Of a stretch of 64,000 nucleotides of DNA, positions 44,795-54,508 are shown one piece after another. The notes below the pieces were generated by a model. That model was given only the letters and a program-made list of their open reading frames with translations. It was not told the origin of the DNA and made no database searches. The stretch lies in contig NZ_CP041025.1 in assembly GCF_006385135.1 (NCBI RefSeq), positions 248,001-312,000 of the forward strand, written 5' to 3'. Origin of the DNA: Paremcibacter congregatus (GTDB lineage Bacteria; Pseudomonadota; Alphaproteobacteria; Sphingomonadales; Emcibacteraceae). The translations under genes and the position numbers were made by a program. Position 1 is the first letter of the stretch, and the number at the start of each line of letters is the position of its first letter.

Positions 44795-45606
44795 GATTTT
44801 TTCGGATGATGTTTCGGGCGATGATGCTGGCGTTTGTGCTTACCGGGGCGGCGCAGGCAAAAAATGCGCTCGGCTTGCCGGATACCCTGATCCAGGGCGG
44901 TTTCTATGTCGGCAAGGTCGCGCCGGGCGGTCAGGTCTGGCTCGGGGACCGTAAGCTGAAGGTCTCCGGAGAAGGTGATTTCGCCTTCGGCCTCAACTGG
45001 AAGCAGGGGGCGATGCTGAAAATGACCTATGCCGCCCCGGGGGGACAAAAAATTCCGCAACGCTTCACGGTGACGCCGCAGACATATGACGTGACCCATA
45101 TCGATGGCCTGCCGCAAAAGATGGTGACGCCGCCTGCGGAGGTACTCGCCCGCATCCGGGCGGACGGCGCCCGGGTGGGCAAGGCCCGCACCACCGACAG
45201 TGCGCGCAAGGATTTCACACAAGGTTTTATCTGGCCGGTGCGGGGGCGGATCAGCGGTAATTTCGGTAACCACAGGATTCTTAACGGCACTCCGAAAAGT
45301 CCCCATACGGGCATGGATATCGCCGCGCCCGAGGGCACGGATATTGTCGCGCCGCTCGGCGGCAAGGTGACGATGGTGTCGGACCTTTATTATACCGGCA
45401 ATACGCTGATCATCGATCACGGCTTCGGCGTCAGCACGGTGTTCGCCCATCTGCAGCAGGTGGCGGTGAAAGAGGGGCAGGATATTCGTCAGGGGGAAAA
45501 GATCGGCACCGTCGGGGCGACCGGTCGCGCCACGGGACCTCATCTGCACTGGGGCCTGAACTGGTATAAGGAACGGCTCAACCCGGCGCTGGTGTTGGGG
45601 GAGTAG
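44791..45606 (+). CDS. M23 family peptidase (LytM-type), exported
   Basis: This 271-residue periplasmic protein has a signal peptide to about residue 24, a beta-rich N-terminal domain, and a C-terminal M23 zinc endopeptidase domain. The zinc and catalytic residues are His172 and Asp176 (HTGMD), His220 (FAHL), and His251 and His253 (HLHW). All are present, so it should be an active peptidoglycan endopeptidase rather than an EnvC-like activator. Translational coupling to xseA (4-base overlap) is seen. Confidence 0.93.
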   Translation: MRFFRMMFRAMMLAFVLTGAAQAKNALGLPDTLIQGGFYVGKVAPGGQVWLGDRKLKVSGEGDFAFGLNWKQGAMLKMTYAAPGGQKIPQRFTVTPQTYDVTHIDGLPQKMVTPPAEVLARIRADGARVGKARTTDSARKDFTQGFIWPVRGRISGNFGNHRILNGTPKSPHTGMDIAAPEGTDIVAPLGGKVTMVSDLYYTGNTLIIDHGFGVSTVFAHLQQVAVKEGQDIRQGEKIGTVGATGRATGPHLHWGLNWYKERLNPALVLGE

Positions 45607-45607
45607 G

Positions 45608-46489
45608 CTACTCGCCGATCTTGAGGAATTCCGTCTGGTATTTTTCCCGGTAAAGCGTGCGTAGATTTCCCCCGATCCAGGCTTCATACGCCTCACGGTA
45701 TTCTTCGGTCTGACGCACCTTTTTTAAAGCGCGGCTGATGGCGGCGATGGCGTCCTTACCCTGGGGGGTTTTGCTGCACACGGCCCAGGAATGCCCAAAA
45801 AGCTGACTTTCGGTAATGGGAATGGTCACGATGTTGTCCATGTTATCCATCTGTCGGGTCAGATAACTGACTTCTTCCGGATAGGCGAACATATAGGTGA
45901 AACGGTTATGCTGCAGCATCCGCAACATGGTTTCACTGAATTGTGCGTTGGCGGTGGTTCTGATGTGGGGGGCGCCCTGATGGCGATCAAGAATGGCTTG
46001 CAGGCCTGGTGTGTATTTACGGCCTTCTGACAGCATCAGAATCAGATCTTTATTTTTCAGGAGCAGGTTTAGAGATATTTTTTCTGGCCGGCCCCAGGAT
46101 TCGAATGTTTCTTTTCGGGTGACGATTTGAATATCGAAAAAATGAAATACCGGGACGGTGGAAAAGGACATGATATCCATCCTTTCCGGTGTCTTCATCA
46201 CCCCGACGGCACATTTGAGGGGGCCATTCTTGACGTCCTGGGTGGCGCGCTGGTAATTTCCGCCCAGATGCATGGCATGGTCATAGTCCGGCAATTCCGC
46301 CTGGATCAGACGCAGCATTTTAACCCCATACCCGGTATAGGCATCATCCCTGACATAGGTAATGGGGGGTTCCTGTGCCAGAACCCAGGTTATTTTTTCC
46401 TTGGCTGATGTCGTGCTTTGCCCTGTCAGCAGCATCAGGCTTGCGACCAGGGGGTACATAAGGCGCGGCATATCGAACAACTTTATCAA
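45608..46489 (-). CDS. Periplasmic solute-binding protein, TIGR02285-like
   Basis: This 293-residue protein has a signal peptide to about residue 29 and a bacterial type-3 solute-binding fold. Segments such as PPITYVRDDAYTGYGVKMLRLI and LIQAELPDY fit the TIGR02285 group of exported binding-protein-like proteins. No transporter permease or histidine kinase is adjacent, so its ligand and partner are unknown. It converges with the M23 gene, one base apart. Confidence 0.75.
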   Translation of the reverse strand: MIKLFDMPRLMYPLVASLMLLTGQSTTSAKEKITWVLAQEPPITYVRDDAYTGYGVKMLRLIQAELPDYDHAMHLGGNYQRATQDVKNGPLKCAVGVMKTPERMDIMSFSTVPVFHFFDIQIVTRKETFESWGRPEKISLNLLLKNKDLILMLSEGRKYTPGLQAILDRHQGAPHIRTTANAQFSETMLRMLQHNRFTYMFAYPEEVSYLTRQMDNMDNIVTIPITESQLFGHSWAVCSKTPQGKDAIAAISRALKKVRQTEEYREAYEAWIGGNLRTLYREKYQTEFLKIGE

Positions 46490-46570
46490 AAGTTACCTTT
46501 CAGACAGGTGAAGGAAGGTTTCAGGCTAGCACGATATTGCGCCAAGGTAAAATTTTACGTCATATTTGTG

Positions 46571-47518
46571 TCATATACCAAACCGTTGACGATATTCGCT
46601 GGGGGATACCGCCATGTGGCGCTGGAAGTTTCGCCGCAAAATTTCCGGGCTGCTATAGCCGCATTGATGGGCGATTTGATCAAGGTTGAGTCGGGTTTCC
46701 GCCAAGGCCCGTCGGGCATTTTCCAGGCGGGCTTTTTCGACGAACTTTCCCGGGGACAGGCCGACGGCGCGGGTGAAGTGGCGAATGAAGGTACGTTCGG
46801 TCATATGGGCGTCTTCCGCCATCTGGGGAATACGATAGTCGCGGTTGGGGTGGGTCATGATCTGCAGGCAGAGATCTGCAAAGTCTTTTGTTTTTGTCTC
46901 CTGGGCGATCTGAAACGCGGAAAATTGCGATTGCCCGCCCGGTCGGCGGTAGAAAATCACGAGATGGCGGGCGATGGTCGTGGCAGCTTGTCGCCCCTGG
47001 TCTTCCTCCACCAGCGCCAGGGCGAGATCCATGCCGGCGGTTACCCCGGCGGAGGTGATGATTGACCCCTGCCGGATATAAAGCGCGTCGGGATTGACGG
47101 TCACGCGGGGATTTTTCTTCTGCAACTGGGTGGCATAGGCCCAGTGGGTGGTTATGGTTTTGCCGTCGACCAGTCCGGCGGCGGCCAGAAGAAACGCGCC
47201 GGTGCAGATGGAGATCAGGCGGCGCAGCTTAGGGGCCTCCTGCTTCAGATATTGTACCGTGATCGGATCCGTGGCTGCTTTGCGACTGCCGTCGCCACCG
47301 GAAATAATCAGGCTGTCAAAACCGGTGAGATCCCGAAACGGTTCGGTATCAATCATCATGCCGCAGGTGGCGCGGCAGGGGCCACCGACAAGCGACAGAT
47401 AGTGGATATCATAGACGCCGCCAGGGGCCAGTTCATTGGCGCTGCTTAGCACCTGGGCCGGGCCGGTGACATCAAGGATTTGAAACTGGTCAAACAGCAG
47501 GAAAGCGATTTTTCTCAT
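46571..47518 (-). CDS. GlxA-type AraC-family transcription regulator
   Basis: This 315-residue regulator has an N-terminal DJ-1/PfpI-like domain (IAFLLFDQFQILDVTGPAQVL, and SICTGAFLLAAAGLVDG with the nucleophile-elbow Cys). The C-terminal AraC DNA-binding domain contains MTERTFIRHFTRAVGLSPGKF and IAHQCGYSSPEILRRNF. GlxA-type proteins often control amine or amino-acid use. I chose the ATG at 47518, seven codons after a longer start. A free-standing DJ-1 protein lies 0.6 kb away. Confidence 0.92.
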   Translation of the reverse strand: MRKIAFLLFDQFQILDVTGPAQVLSSANELAPGGVYDIHYLSLVGGPCRATCGMMIDTEPFRDLTGFDSLIISGGDGSRKAATDPITVQYLKQEAPKLRRLISICTGAFLLAAAGLVDGKTITTHWAYATQLQKKNPRVTVNPDALYIRQGSIITSAGVTAGMDLALALVEEDQGRQAATTIARHLVIFYRRPGGQSQFSAFQIAQETKTKDFADLCLQIMTHPNRDYRIPQMAEDAHMTERTFIRHFTRAVGLSPGKFVEKARLENARRALAETRLNLDQIAHQCGYSSPEILRRNFQRHMAVSPSEYRQRFGI

Positions 47519-47542
47519 GTTGATCTCGAATCGGGGCAATCT

Positions 47543-47950
47543 TTATATCAAAAAGCGTTTAAAAGCCCTGAGCATGTAATAGACAATGCCGATCACCAGA
47601 ATGAATTCAAGCAGGGCCCGCGGCCAATAGCCCATATAAGTCATGGTGAAATAGGTTAACCCGGCGGCGAGAAGCAGCACTAAGGGGTAAGGCAGCCAGC
47701 CATAGGGGGAATCGGACTGTAAAACCGTAATGGCCTTGCCCCGGGGCGAACACCGCCAGATGCGCAGGCCGATATAGAGGGCCGCCGCGAAGGTCAGGAA
47801 TTGCGATCCAATATATTTGAACTGGGCGGGCAAGGGCCAGAAAATAACGGCTGTTACGATTACAACGCCGAGCACCAGCGCAGGTTTTTTAAAAACCTGT
47901 CCCGTCATTTTAGGCTCTTTGGGGCCGTGCCCCGGTTGGGTATCTGTCAT
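47543..47950 (-). CDS. Uncharacterised membrane protein, 135 residues
   Basis: No family was recognised. From the ATG at 47950 (MTDTQPGHG) it has a short cytosolic start and about four membrane helices (about residues 24-39, 44-62, 85-100, 106-125). It ends with the basic RAFKRFLI. A longer start at 48052 reads through unlikely sequence. It stands 24 bases upstream of the GlxA-type regulator on the same strand and may be co-transcribed with it. Confidence 0.6.
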   Translation of the reverse strand: MTDTQPGHGPKEPKMTGQVFKKPALVLGVVIVTAVIFWPLPAQFKYIGSQFLTFAAALYIGLRIWRCSPRGKAITVLQSDSPYGWLPYPLVLLLAAGLTYFTMTYMGYWPRALLEFILVIGIVYYMLRAFKRFLI

Positions 47951-48084
47951 GTCTTTATGGTACGACCCGTTGGCCGATGGGTAAAGCCTTTTGCGGTGAA
48001 ATGGCATAAATCGTGGGTAATATGTCATTTTCGCCAGATTGAGGATAGTCATAATGGACTCTTCTATAAATAAAGGAGTGTGAA

Positions 48085-48690
48085 ATGTTTACCATCGGTA
48101 TTATTTTATTTGACGATTTCGAAGAGCTGGATGCTGTCGGCCCCTGGGAAGTTTTTCGGGTGGCGCAGGAAATGGGGGACGCGGCGGAAGGACCGAAATT
48201 ACAGTGCGAGATGACATCCTTAAGCGGGAACAGAGTGATGGCTAAAAAAGGCATGGAGGTCATTGTGGACAAGAACCTCAGCGAGGACAGCAGCTATGAC
48301 CTGATTCTGTTGCCGGGCGGTGCCGGAAGCCGGGCGCTACTGGCCAACCCGGACGCGCTTGAAACAATACGTCAGGTGGCGCAAAAGACACCCTGGGTCA
48401 CCAGTGTTTGTTCCGGGTCTCTGGTTTATGCTGCGGCCGGGCTTTTGGCGGGCAAGAAATGCACCTCGCATCACAGTTGTTTAGATTTCTTGGCGCAGCT
48501 GAGTCCCACCAGTGAAGTCGTGAAAAATCATCGGTTTGTCCGGGATGGTGCGGTCATTACGTCGGCGGGGGTTTCGGCGGGGATTGATATGGCGTTGTGG
48601 GTGGTGGGGGAAATATATAGCCCGGCCTTTGCCCGCCAGGTGCAGCATTATCTTGAATATTACCCCGATCCTCCCTATCAGACGGCCTGA
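48085..48690 (+). CDS. DJ-1/PfpI family protein
   Basis: This 201-residue single-domain protein has the N-terminal GIILFDDFEELDAVGPWEVF, and the nucleophile elbow SVCSGSLVYAAAGLLAGK with a likely catalytic Cys. It most resembles the isonitrile-hydratase-like or amidotransferase-like branch. Its fold and N-terminal motif closely echo the GlxA-type regulator nearby. The product may act on the same metabolite that the regulator senses; this is inference. Confidence 0.88.
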   Translation: MFTIGIILFDDFEELDAVGPWEVFRVAQEMGDAAEGPKLQCEMTSLSGNRVMAKKGMEVIVDKNLSEDSSYDLILLPGGAGSRALLANPDALETIRQVAQKTPWVTSVCSGSLVYAAAGLLAGKKCTSHHSCLDFLAQLSPTSEVVKNHRFVRDGAVITSAGVSAGIDMALWVVGEIYSPAFARQVQHYLEYYPDPPYQTA

Positions 48691-48953
48691 TTTCTGATGT
48701 TCTTCTGTGCCGTTTTATTATGCGTTGTGGACTGGGGTGCCAAAAAAAGATGCATGCCATAGTCTTGCCAAATTACTGGTTTAGATAACCAGGGGTAAAA
48801 ATTTAGCTTAAGCTTATGTTTTATCATTAATATTAGGGTAATTAAATATTAATATAATAGGGTCTAAACTCAAGACCTGAAATTGGCATGCTATTTGAAT
48901 AGTAGTGCAGTAGGCAGAAAAATCTGCTGATAATCAGAACAAAGGAGAGAGAC

Positions 48954-49640
48954 GTGACCTTACGAAGAAAGGCAATATTCACCACATTACTGTTGGCGGG
49001 TACCCTGGGGGCAACCTTGCCGGCGCAGGCAGAACTTGGCGGCGGATTTAGCGCCAATATCACCATGACCAATGATTATCGCTTTCGTGGCGTGTCCCTG
49101 AATGATGAGGGGTTCTCTCTTCAGGGCGGGCTCGACTGGGCCCATGAGAGCGGTTTTTATGTGGGAACCTGGGCGACCAATATCTCCGATTTCAATGGTG
49201 CGAGCATGGAAACCGATTTTTATGGAGGCTATGCCGGTGAAAAAGACGGTATAACCTATGATATTGGGGGCTTGCTCTATCATTATCCGGGCGGGAGCAA
49301 TACCGACTATTTCGAAGTTTACGGGTCTGTCGGCATGGACCTCGGGTTTGTTTCTGCTTCTGTTGGTTCCAATTATGCCTTCAGCAGTGACAATACAGGT
49401 AATGATGACAATCTCTATCTTTATACCAAGGGCGATGTGGTGATCCCGGATACGCCGTTCACCGTCAATCTGCATCTCGGGTATGAAGACGGGGCCTTTG
49501 CCAATAAAAAGTGGGACTGGTCCGTGGGAACGTCTGTGGCTTATCAGGGGCTGGACTTCGGTATTACCTATATCGATACCAACCTTGCCGGCGATAATGC
49601 CGACGCGACGGTGCTGTTCAGTGTCGGGGCAAGTTTCTAA
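48954..49640 (+). CDS. TorF-type outer-membrane porin-like protein
   Basis: This 228-residue exported protein starts at GTG 48954 after AGGAGAGAG. A signal peptide ends at LPAQAE, and the mature part consists of repeated amphipathic beta strands with Gly, Tyr and Asp-rich turns (ITMTNDYRFRGVSLNDEG, SVGASF at the end). The C-terminal Phe and the opening NDYRFRGVS match the TIGR02001/TorF family. It probably forms an outer-membrane barrel; the solute is unknown. Confidence 0.85.
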   Translation: MTLRRKAIFTTLLLAGTLGATLPAQAELGGGFSANITMTNDYRFRGVSLNDEGFSLQGGLDWAHESGFYVGTWATNISDFNGASMETDFYGGYAGEKDGITYDIGGLLYHYPGGSNTDYFEVYGSVGMDLGFVSASVGSNYAFSSDNTGNDDNLYLYTKGDVVIPDTPFTVNLHLGYEDGAFANKKWDWSVGTSVAYQGLDFGITYIDTNLAGDNADATVLFSVGASF

Positions 49641-49664
49641 GGCTTCAGAATTGAAGTTAAAATG

Positions 49665-49695
49665 AAAAAAGCCGCTCTGCATTCAGGGCGGCTTT
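49665..49695. terminator. Bidirectional terminator after the TorF-type gene
   Basis: GCCGCTCT pairs with AGGGCGGC (one G-T pair) around a 6-base loop, with an A run before and a T run after. It serves the porin gene and perhaps pmbA from the other side. Confidence 0.85.
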
Positions 49696-49731
49696 TCTTG
49701 TCTGGAACAGTTTGTCAGGTGCCTGTGACCA

Positions 49732-51099
49732 TCAGGCCCCCGCAACCATCATCCCGTCGACCCGCAGGGTCGGGGCATCGGTGCCGTATTTCAGCACAAG
49801 ATCATCGGCGGCGGTCATCTGTAGGAACATGTCCTTGAGATTGCCGGCGATGGTGATCTCATTCACGGGATAGGAAATCTTGCCGTCTTCAATCCAGAAA
49901 CCACTGGCGCCGCGACTGTAATCACCGGTGACGCCATTGACGCCCATACCGATGAGGTCAGTGACATACAGCCCCTGTTTGATGTCCTGATAAAGTTCTT
50001 CCGGCGGCAGGCTTCCGGCGGCAATATAAAGATTGGTGGTGGACGGCGAGGGCGGGGACGAGGTGCCGCGGCTTGCCCGGCCATTAGCCGTGAGCCCCAG
50101 TTGTCGGGCGCTGCTGCTGTCGAGAATCCAGCATTTCAGAATACCGTCCGTGACCACATCCAGAGGCGCGTTGCGGCAGCCTTCCCCGTCAAAGGGTTTG
50201 GAGGACGGACCGCGCAGGATATGCGGATTGTCGATGACCGTGATGCCGGGGCTGAAAATCTGTTCTTCCATGCGGTCTTTCAGAAAACTTGTGCCGCGGG
50301 CAATGGCCTGACCATTGATGGCGCCGGCCAAATGACCGAGCAGGCTGCGGGACACCCGGGGATCGAAAATTACCGAAGCCTTGCAGGTTTTGGCTTGCCG
50401 CGCCCCGAGACGGCGCAGGGTTTTCTCCGCCGCTTCATGGCCGATGGCGGCCGGATCACGCAGATCCATGAAATGACGTTTGGACGAATAGGCATAATCC
50501 CGTTCCATTTTGTCATCGGTTCCGGCGATCACGGAAATGCTGAGCGCGAAATGACTGGATTGGTAATGACCGGCAAAGCCGTTGGAATTGGCGGTGGCGA
50601 TCAGGCCGCTGCTGCTGCTGGCGCTGGCGCCTTCCGAATTGGTAATGCCTTCTGTGGCCAGGGCGGTTTCTTCTACTGTCCGGGCCAGGGCCTGCATCTC
50701 GTCGGCGGATTTCACCGTGTCGTCATAGAGATCAAGATCTGGGATATCTTTCGGTGACAGGGCGAGAAGCGCCGGGTCGGCGAGACCGGCATAGGGATCT
50801 TCCGGCGCATTGCGCGCCATGTCCATCGCCCGTTCCACCAAGGTGTCGAGAGTAGCATCATTAATGTCGCTGGATGAAATGAGCGCCTGTTTGTGCCCGA
50901 CCAGAACCCGCAGACCAAGGTCGGTGCTTTCCGCCCGCTCTACGTCTTCAAGGGCGCCCAGTCGCCAGGACACCGATTGCGACTGACCTTCATAGATAAC
51001 GGCATCACTGGCGTCCGCACCCGCTTTCCGGGCGGCGGTGATTAGATAATCCAGCTTTTCGAGAAAAAGATCAGCTTTTTTTGTGCTGTCTGACGGCAT
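49732..51099 (-). CDS. pmbA: PmbA/TldE family protein
   Basis: This 455-residue protein is the TldE half of the TldD/TldE protease complex. It lacks the HExxH zinc motif of TldD, as expected. Typical segments are SVSWRLGALEDVERAES, GLRVLVGHKQALISSSD and SRGASGFWIEDGKISYPV. TldD/E degrades unfolded peptides and matures some ribosomal peptides. No tldD is in the window. Confidence 0.92.
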   Translation of the reverse strand: MPSDSTKKADLFLEKLDYLITAARKAGADASDAVIYEGQSQSVSWRLGALEDVERAESTDLGLRVLVGHKQALISSSDINDATLDTLVERAMDMARNAPEDPYAGLADPALLALSPKDIPDLDLYDDTVKSADEMQALARTVEETALATEGITNSEGASASSSSGLIATANSNGFAGHYQSSHFALSISVIAGTDDKMERDYAYSSKRHFMDLRDPAAIGHEAAEKTLRRLGARQAKTCKASVIFDPRVSRSLLGHLAGAINGQAIARGTSFLKDRMEEQIFSPGITVIDNPHILRGPSSKPFDGEGCRNAPLDVVTDGILKCWILDSSSARQLGLTANGRASRGTSSPPSPSTTNLYIAAGSLPPEELYQDIKQGLYVTDLIGMGVNGVTGDYSRGASGFWIEDGKISYPVNEITIAGNLKDMFLQMTAADDLVLKYGTDAPTLRVDGMMVAGA

Positions 51100-51295
51100 T
51101 TCATTTTCCTTACCAATGCTTAAATATTTTGCTATAAAATTGTTTCATGATGCAATCACAAGATGCGTTGTTATTATTTTTAAAGCCTTTTTATAGCCGA
51201 GACCTCAAGAAGAATATTCGAATGATCAGATTTTTTAGTGGAATTAGGCAACGATTTTGTATTATATACTATTTAATATATCTTTTAGATAATTG

Positions 51296-51314
51296 ATATT
51301 TAAGCCTTAAATAT
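51296..51314. promoter_or_regulatory. Palindromic operator candidate for the MarR regulator
   Basis: ATATTTAA and TTAAATAT flank a GCC spacer, a perfect 19-base inverted repeat 61 bases before the MarR start. MarR proteins bind such palindromes, often to control themselves. The 276-base gap is AT-rich and holds no gene. Confidence 0.45.
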
Positions 51315-51375
51315 AGAGGCGTTGATATTACAGAAAGTTATTATCACATTTAGTAATTAGTAAAAAGGGGTTCCT

Positions 51376-51843
51376 TTGGAAATTGTAAAGCCGAGAGCAG
51401 AAAGCCAGAGCTTAAACGAGTCTTTGGAAATGTGTGTGTGCACCCAGGTTCGCCGTGCGGCCAGGGCCATAACACGATTATATGATGATGCATTGAATGA
51501 AACCGGCATCCGGTATACGCAGATGATAATCTTAATGGTGCTTCATAAACATGAAGGCATTACGGTGAGTGGTCTGGCGGATGAACTTTTGATGGATGCC
51601 TCGACAGTGGCGCGTAACTTACGACCACTGGAGAAGCAGGAACTGATTACCATCATGAAGGGCAAGGACCGGCGGCAAAGGCTGTTGGCGTTAAGCCAAA
51701 AGGGGATTGAAGCCGTCGAAGAAGGCGTTAAATACTGGAGAGTGGCGCAGTCTAAAATTTCTTCTAACTTTAGCGAGCAGCAGTTCCGCAGCCATATTGA
51801 GGCCGTCGCCGCCCTTGAGGTTGTGGCGACAAACGCGTCATAA
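51376..51843 (+). CDS. MarR-family transcription regulator
   Basis: This 155-residue winged-helix protein has the recognition region GLADELLMDASTVARNLRPLEKQELI and the wing KGKDRRQRLLALSQKG. It starts at TTG 51376, six bases after AAAAGGGG. Two Cys residues near the N-terminus (CVCTQVRRAAR) could sense oxidants, as in OhrR-like members; this is speculative. It is divergent from pmbA, which is a possible target. Confidence 0.9.
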   Translation: MEIVKPRAESQSLNESLEMCVCTQVRRAARAITRLYDDALNETGIRYTQMIILMVLHKHEGITVSGLADELLMDASTVARNLRPLEKQELITIMKGKDRRQRLLALSQKGIEAVEEGVKYWRVAQSKISSNFSEQQFRSHIEAVAALEVVATNAS

Positions 51844-51873
51844 TCCGGCCTATCCGGGCAGTTTGTACTGCAG

Positions 51874-53406
51874 TTATTTTTTCTTGTCAGATGAGGGGGG
51901 CGACCAGATCGGGGCGCCTGAGGTGGGCAGCCCGAGGCTGTCCCATTTCTCGCTCACCCGGTCAATGACATCGCGGTCCATGGCGATTTCCTCGCCCCAT
52001 TCCCGGTTGCTTTCACCAGGGAATTTATTGGTGGCGTCGAGGCCGATCTTGCCACCGAGGCCCGAGAAGGGGGAGGCGAAATCGAGATAATCGATTGGGG
52101 TATTTTCCACCAAGGTGGTATCGCGCACCGGGTCCATTCGGGTTGACATGGCCCACATCACATCTTTCCAGTCGCGCACATTGATGTCGTCATCCACCAC
52201 GATGATGAATTTGGTATACATGAACTGACGCAGATAGGACCAGGTGGCCATCATCACCCGCTTGGCGTGACCGGCGTAGCCTTTTTTGATCGAAATCACG
52301 GCGATGCGGTAGGAACAGCCCTCCGGCGGCAGCCAGAAATCGACGATTTCCGGAAATTGTTGTTGCAGCAGCGGAATGAAAACTTCATTCAGCGCCTCGC
52401 CGAGCACCGATGGTTCGTCCGGCGGCCGTCCGGTATAGGTGCTCAGGTAAATCGGGTCCTTGCGCATGGTGATGGCGGTCACGGTGAAGGTGGGGAATTT
52501 CTCCACGCTGTTATAATAGCCGGTGTGGTCGCCGTAAGGCCCCTCATCGCGATAATCATCCAGCGACACATGACCTTCCAGCACGATTTCCGCCGTCGCC
52601 GGCACTTTCAGCGGCACGGTCTTGCAGTCGACCAGTTCGGTCTTCTTGCCGCGCATCAGGCCGGCGAACTGATATTCCGACAGGGTGTCGGGCACCGGGG
52701 TCACCGCGCCGAGGATCGTTGCCGGATCGGCCCCGAGGACCACCGCCACCGGCAGCGGCTCATTCTTCTGCTGCTTCCAGCGCCGATGATGCTGCGCCCC
52801 GCCGCGATGCTTGAGCCAGCGCATCAGGGTCTGGTTTTTATTGAGCAGCTGCATACGATAAATACCGAGATTGAAATCATCTTCCCGCGCGCTACCCGGG
52901 CCTTTGGTCACCACCAGCGGCCAGGTGATCAGCGGCGCGGGCTCGCCGGGCCAGCAGCCTTGGATGGGCAATTTGGTCAGGTCAATATCATCACCGGTCA
53001 GCACCACTTCATGCACGGGGGCGGATTTGACGGTCTTGGGCCGGGCGTTCATCGCCTGCTTGAGGATCGGCAGCATGCGAATGGCGTCCTTGAAACCGCC
53101 GGGCGGTTCGGGCTGGCGCAGAAAAGCCATGGTCTCGCCGAGCGCGCGCAGTTCGGACGGCTCCCGGTTCATGCCCCAGGCCACCCGCTCGACAGTGCCG
53201 AACAAATTGACCAGCACCGGCATGTCGCTTTTGCTGCCATCTTCCTTGATCACATGTTCAAACAGGATCGCCGGGCCGCCTTCGGCCAGCACCCGGGTTT
53301 GAATTTCGGTCATTTCCAGATGGGTCGAGACGGGGGTTGTGACCCGCACCAGACGACCGGTTTTTTCCAGATGGGCGATGAAGTCCCTGAGTGATGAATA
53401 AGACAT
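51874..53406 (-). CDS. ubiD: UbiD-family decarboxylase
   Basis: UbiD decarboxylates 3-polyprenyl-4-hydroxybenzoate in ubiquinone synthesis, using prenylated FMN made by UbiX. The 510-residue protein begins [19 protein letters not shown]. It has the conserved E-x-P-type metal/active segments ([19 protein letters not shown] and [14 protein letters not shown]). I chose the ATG at 53406; a much longer reading frame upstream overlaps the terminator and is not credible. The C-terminal PSSDKKK tail is charged. Confidence 0.95.
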   Translation of the reverse strand: MSYSSLRDFIAHLEKTGRLVRVTTPVSTHLEMTEIQTRVLAEGGPAILFEHVIKEDGSKSDMPVLVNLFGTVERVAWGMNREPSELRALGETMAFLRQPEPPGGFKDAIRMLPILKQAMNARPKTVKSAPVHEVVLTGDDIDLTKLPIQGCWPGEPAPLITWPLVVTKGPGSAREDDFNLGIYRMQLLNKNQTLMRWLKHRGGAQHHRRWKQQKNEPLPVAVVLGADPATILGAVTPVPDTLSEYQFAGLMRGKKTELVDCKTVPLKVPATAEIVLEGHVSLDDYRDEGPYGDHTGYYNSVEKFPTFTVTAITMRKDPIYLSTYTGRPPDEPSVLGEALNEVFIPLLQQQFPEIVDFWLPPEGCSYRIAVISIKKGYAGHAKRVMMATWSYLRQFMYTKFIIVVDDDINVRDWKDVMWAMSTRMDPVRDTTLVENTPIDYLDFASPFSGLGGKIGLDATNKFPGESNREWGEEIAMDRDVIDRVSEKWDSLGLPTSGAPIWSPPSSDKKK

Positions 53407-53441
53407 GGCAACCTTATAGGGGGAAAGCGGGTAACGGGGCA

Positions 53442-53471
53442 ATAAAAAAGGCGATCCGAAGACCGCCTTTT
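53442..53471 (-). terminator. UUCG-loop terminator, copy 1 (after the PEP-CTERM gene)
   Basis: On the minus strand GGCGGTC-TTCG-GATCGCC forms a seven-pair stem with a C(UUCG)G tetraloop followed by six Ts. It is identical over 30 bases to the terminator at 54458-54487. It also lies in front of ubiD. Confidence 0.92.
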
Positions 53472-53491
53472 GAAGGATATGGAACCGGGCG

Positions 53492-54271
53492 TTATGACCG
53501 GCGTTTGCGGGCCAGACCCAGACCGAACAAACCAAGACCGAGCAGGGCCAGCGGGGCAGGCTCAGGAACGGTGGTCATTGCCACGAAAGCCAGGCCACCA
53601 CCATTTTGGATCCCTGTATCGCCGATACGGGTGGCTTGTGCCGTTGTCGTATCAAGGGAATAGAGCCAGCTATCCTGATTACCAACAGCATATAGGATGC
53701 CATTCTCAATATCGTAAGCCAAACCGGATTGATCGAAGTCAATAAGCGTATCACCGATCAACGTCCAAAGATCATTGATAATATCGTAGGAATACAGATT
53801 GCGATTGGCGCCGGACAGGCCATAAAGAGTATTTCCGCCGCCATAGGCCAGACCTTCAATATCCGTGCCCGGAGCAGACAGAGGGGTCAATGTCGAAAAG
53901 TCACCCGAGCTGATTGAGAAGAAACTGCCGTTAATGCCGCCATAAAGTGTGTTTGTATTGGGATTATAGGCTAAGGCTTCTGCATTGGCGGAACCGATAA
54001 TAGGAGCGCCGCTGCCATCTGTGCTGGTACTGGCGATATTTGTCCAGGTTGAACCATAAAGCTTCGTCGGATCGGCTGAAGGAGCAAGACCAACAGTAGC
54101 GCCTGTTACGCCGGATGCGCCGATGTTGGTGGCGGCGCCAGTTGTTGTATTCAGAGTGTAAAGGCCATTGCCATTATTGTCTTCACTAAAATAAAGCACG
54201 CCCGCATGGGCATTGCTGACGATTGTGAGCGAGAGAATACTCAAGGTACCTAACATTATTTTTTTGAACAT
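53492..54271 (-). CDS. PEP-CTERM exported protein
   Basis: This 259-residue protein has an N-terminal signal peptide (to ...NAHA, about residue 23). A region of repeated short beta units follows (for example [20 protein letters not shown] and [14 protein letters not shown]), suggesting a beta-propeller-like fold. The C-terminal sorting tag is [25 protein letters not shown]. The tag is cut by an exosortase, and such proteins usually accompany exopolysaccharide or biofilm matrix. The exosortase itself is not in the window. A good AAAAGGA site precedes the ATG. Confidence 0.9.
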   Translation of the reverse strand: MFKKIMLGTLSILSLTIVSNAHAGVLYFSEDNNGNGLYTLNTTTGAATNIGASGVTGATVGLAPSADPTKLYGSTWTNIASTSTDGSGAPIIGSANAEALAYNPNTNTLYGGINGSFFSISSGDFSTLTPLSAPGTDIEGLAYGGGNTLYGLSGANRNLYSYDIINDLWTLIGDTLIDFDQSGLAYDIENGILYAVGNQDSWLYSLDTTTAQATRIGDTGIQNGGGLAFVAMTTVPEPAPLALLGLGLFGLGLARKRRS

Positions 54272-54457
54272 TACTTTTCCTTTTAATTATCATTTTTTAT
54301 GGGTGCCGTAGCATTGTTGTGTAGATACCTAAGCAAATAGTATGCCATTATGAGAAATTGCCTTATTTACAACACATTAGGGTTTTTAATGATTTTGCAA
54401 ATAACATAACATGTAAAATATCCTGACAGTTATTCCCGAATTGGTACAGGTCGCGAC

Positions 54458-54487
54458 ATAAAAAAGGCGATCCGAAGACCGCCTTTT
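54458..54487 (-). terminator. UUCG-loop terminator, copy 2 (after ppa)
   Basis: This is the same 30-base sequence as at 53442-53471, in the same orientation, 21 bases after the ppa stop. Together the two copies bracket the PEP-CTERM gene as direct repeats 1016 bases apart. Confidence 0.92.
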
Positions 54488-54508
54488 TATCGGGTAAATC
54501 GTGATGAA

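Noticed and set aside
52267-53394. Open frame of 375 codons opposite ubiD
   Set aside because: It is a shadow of UbiD; no ribosome site and no recognisable fold.
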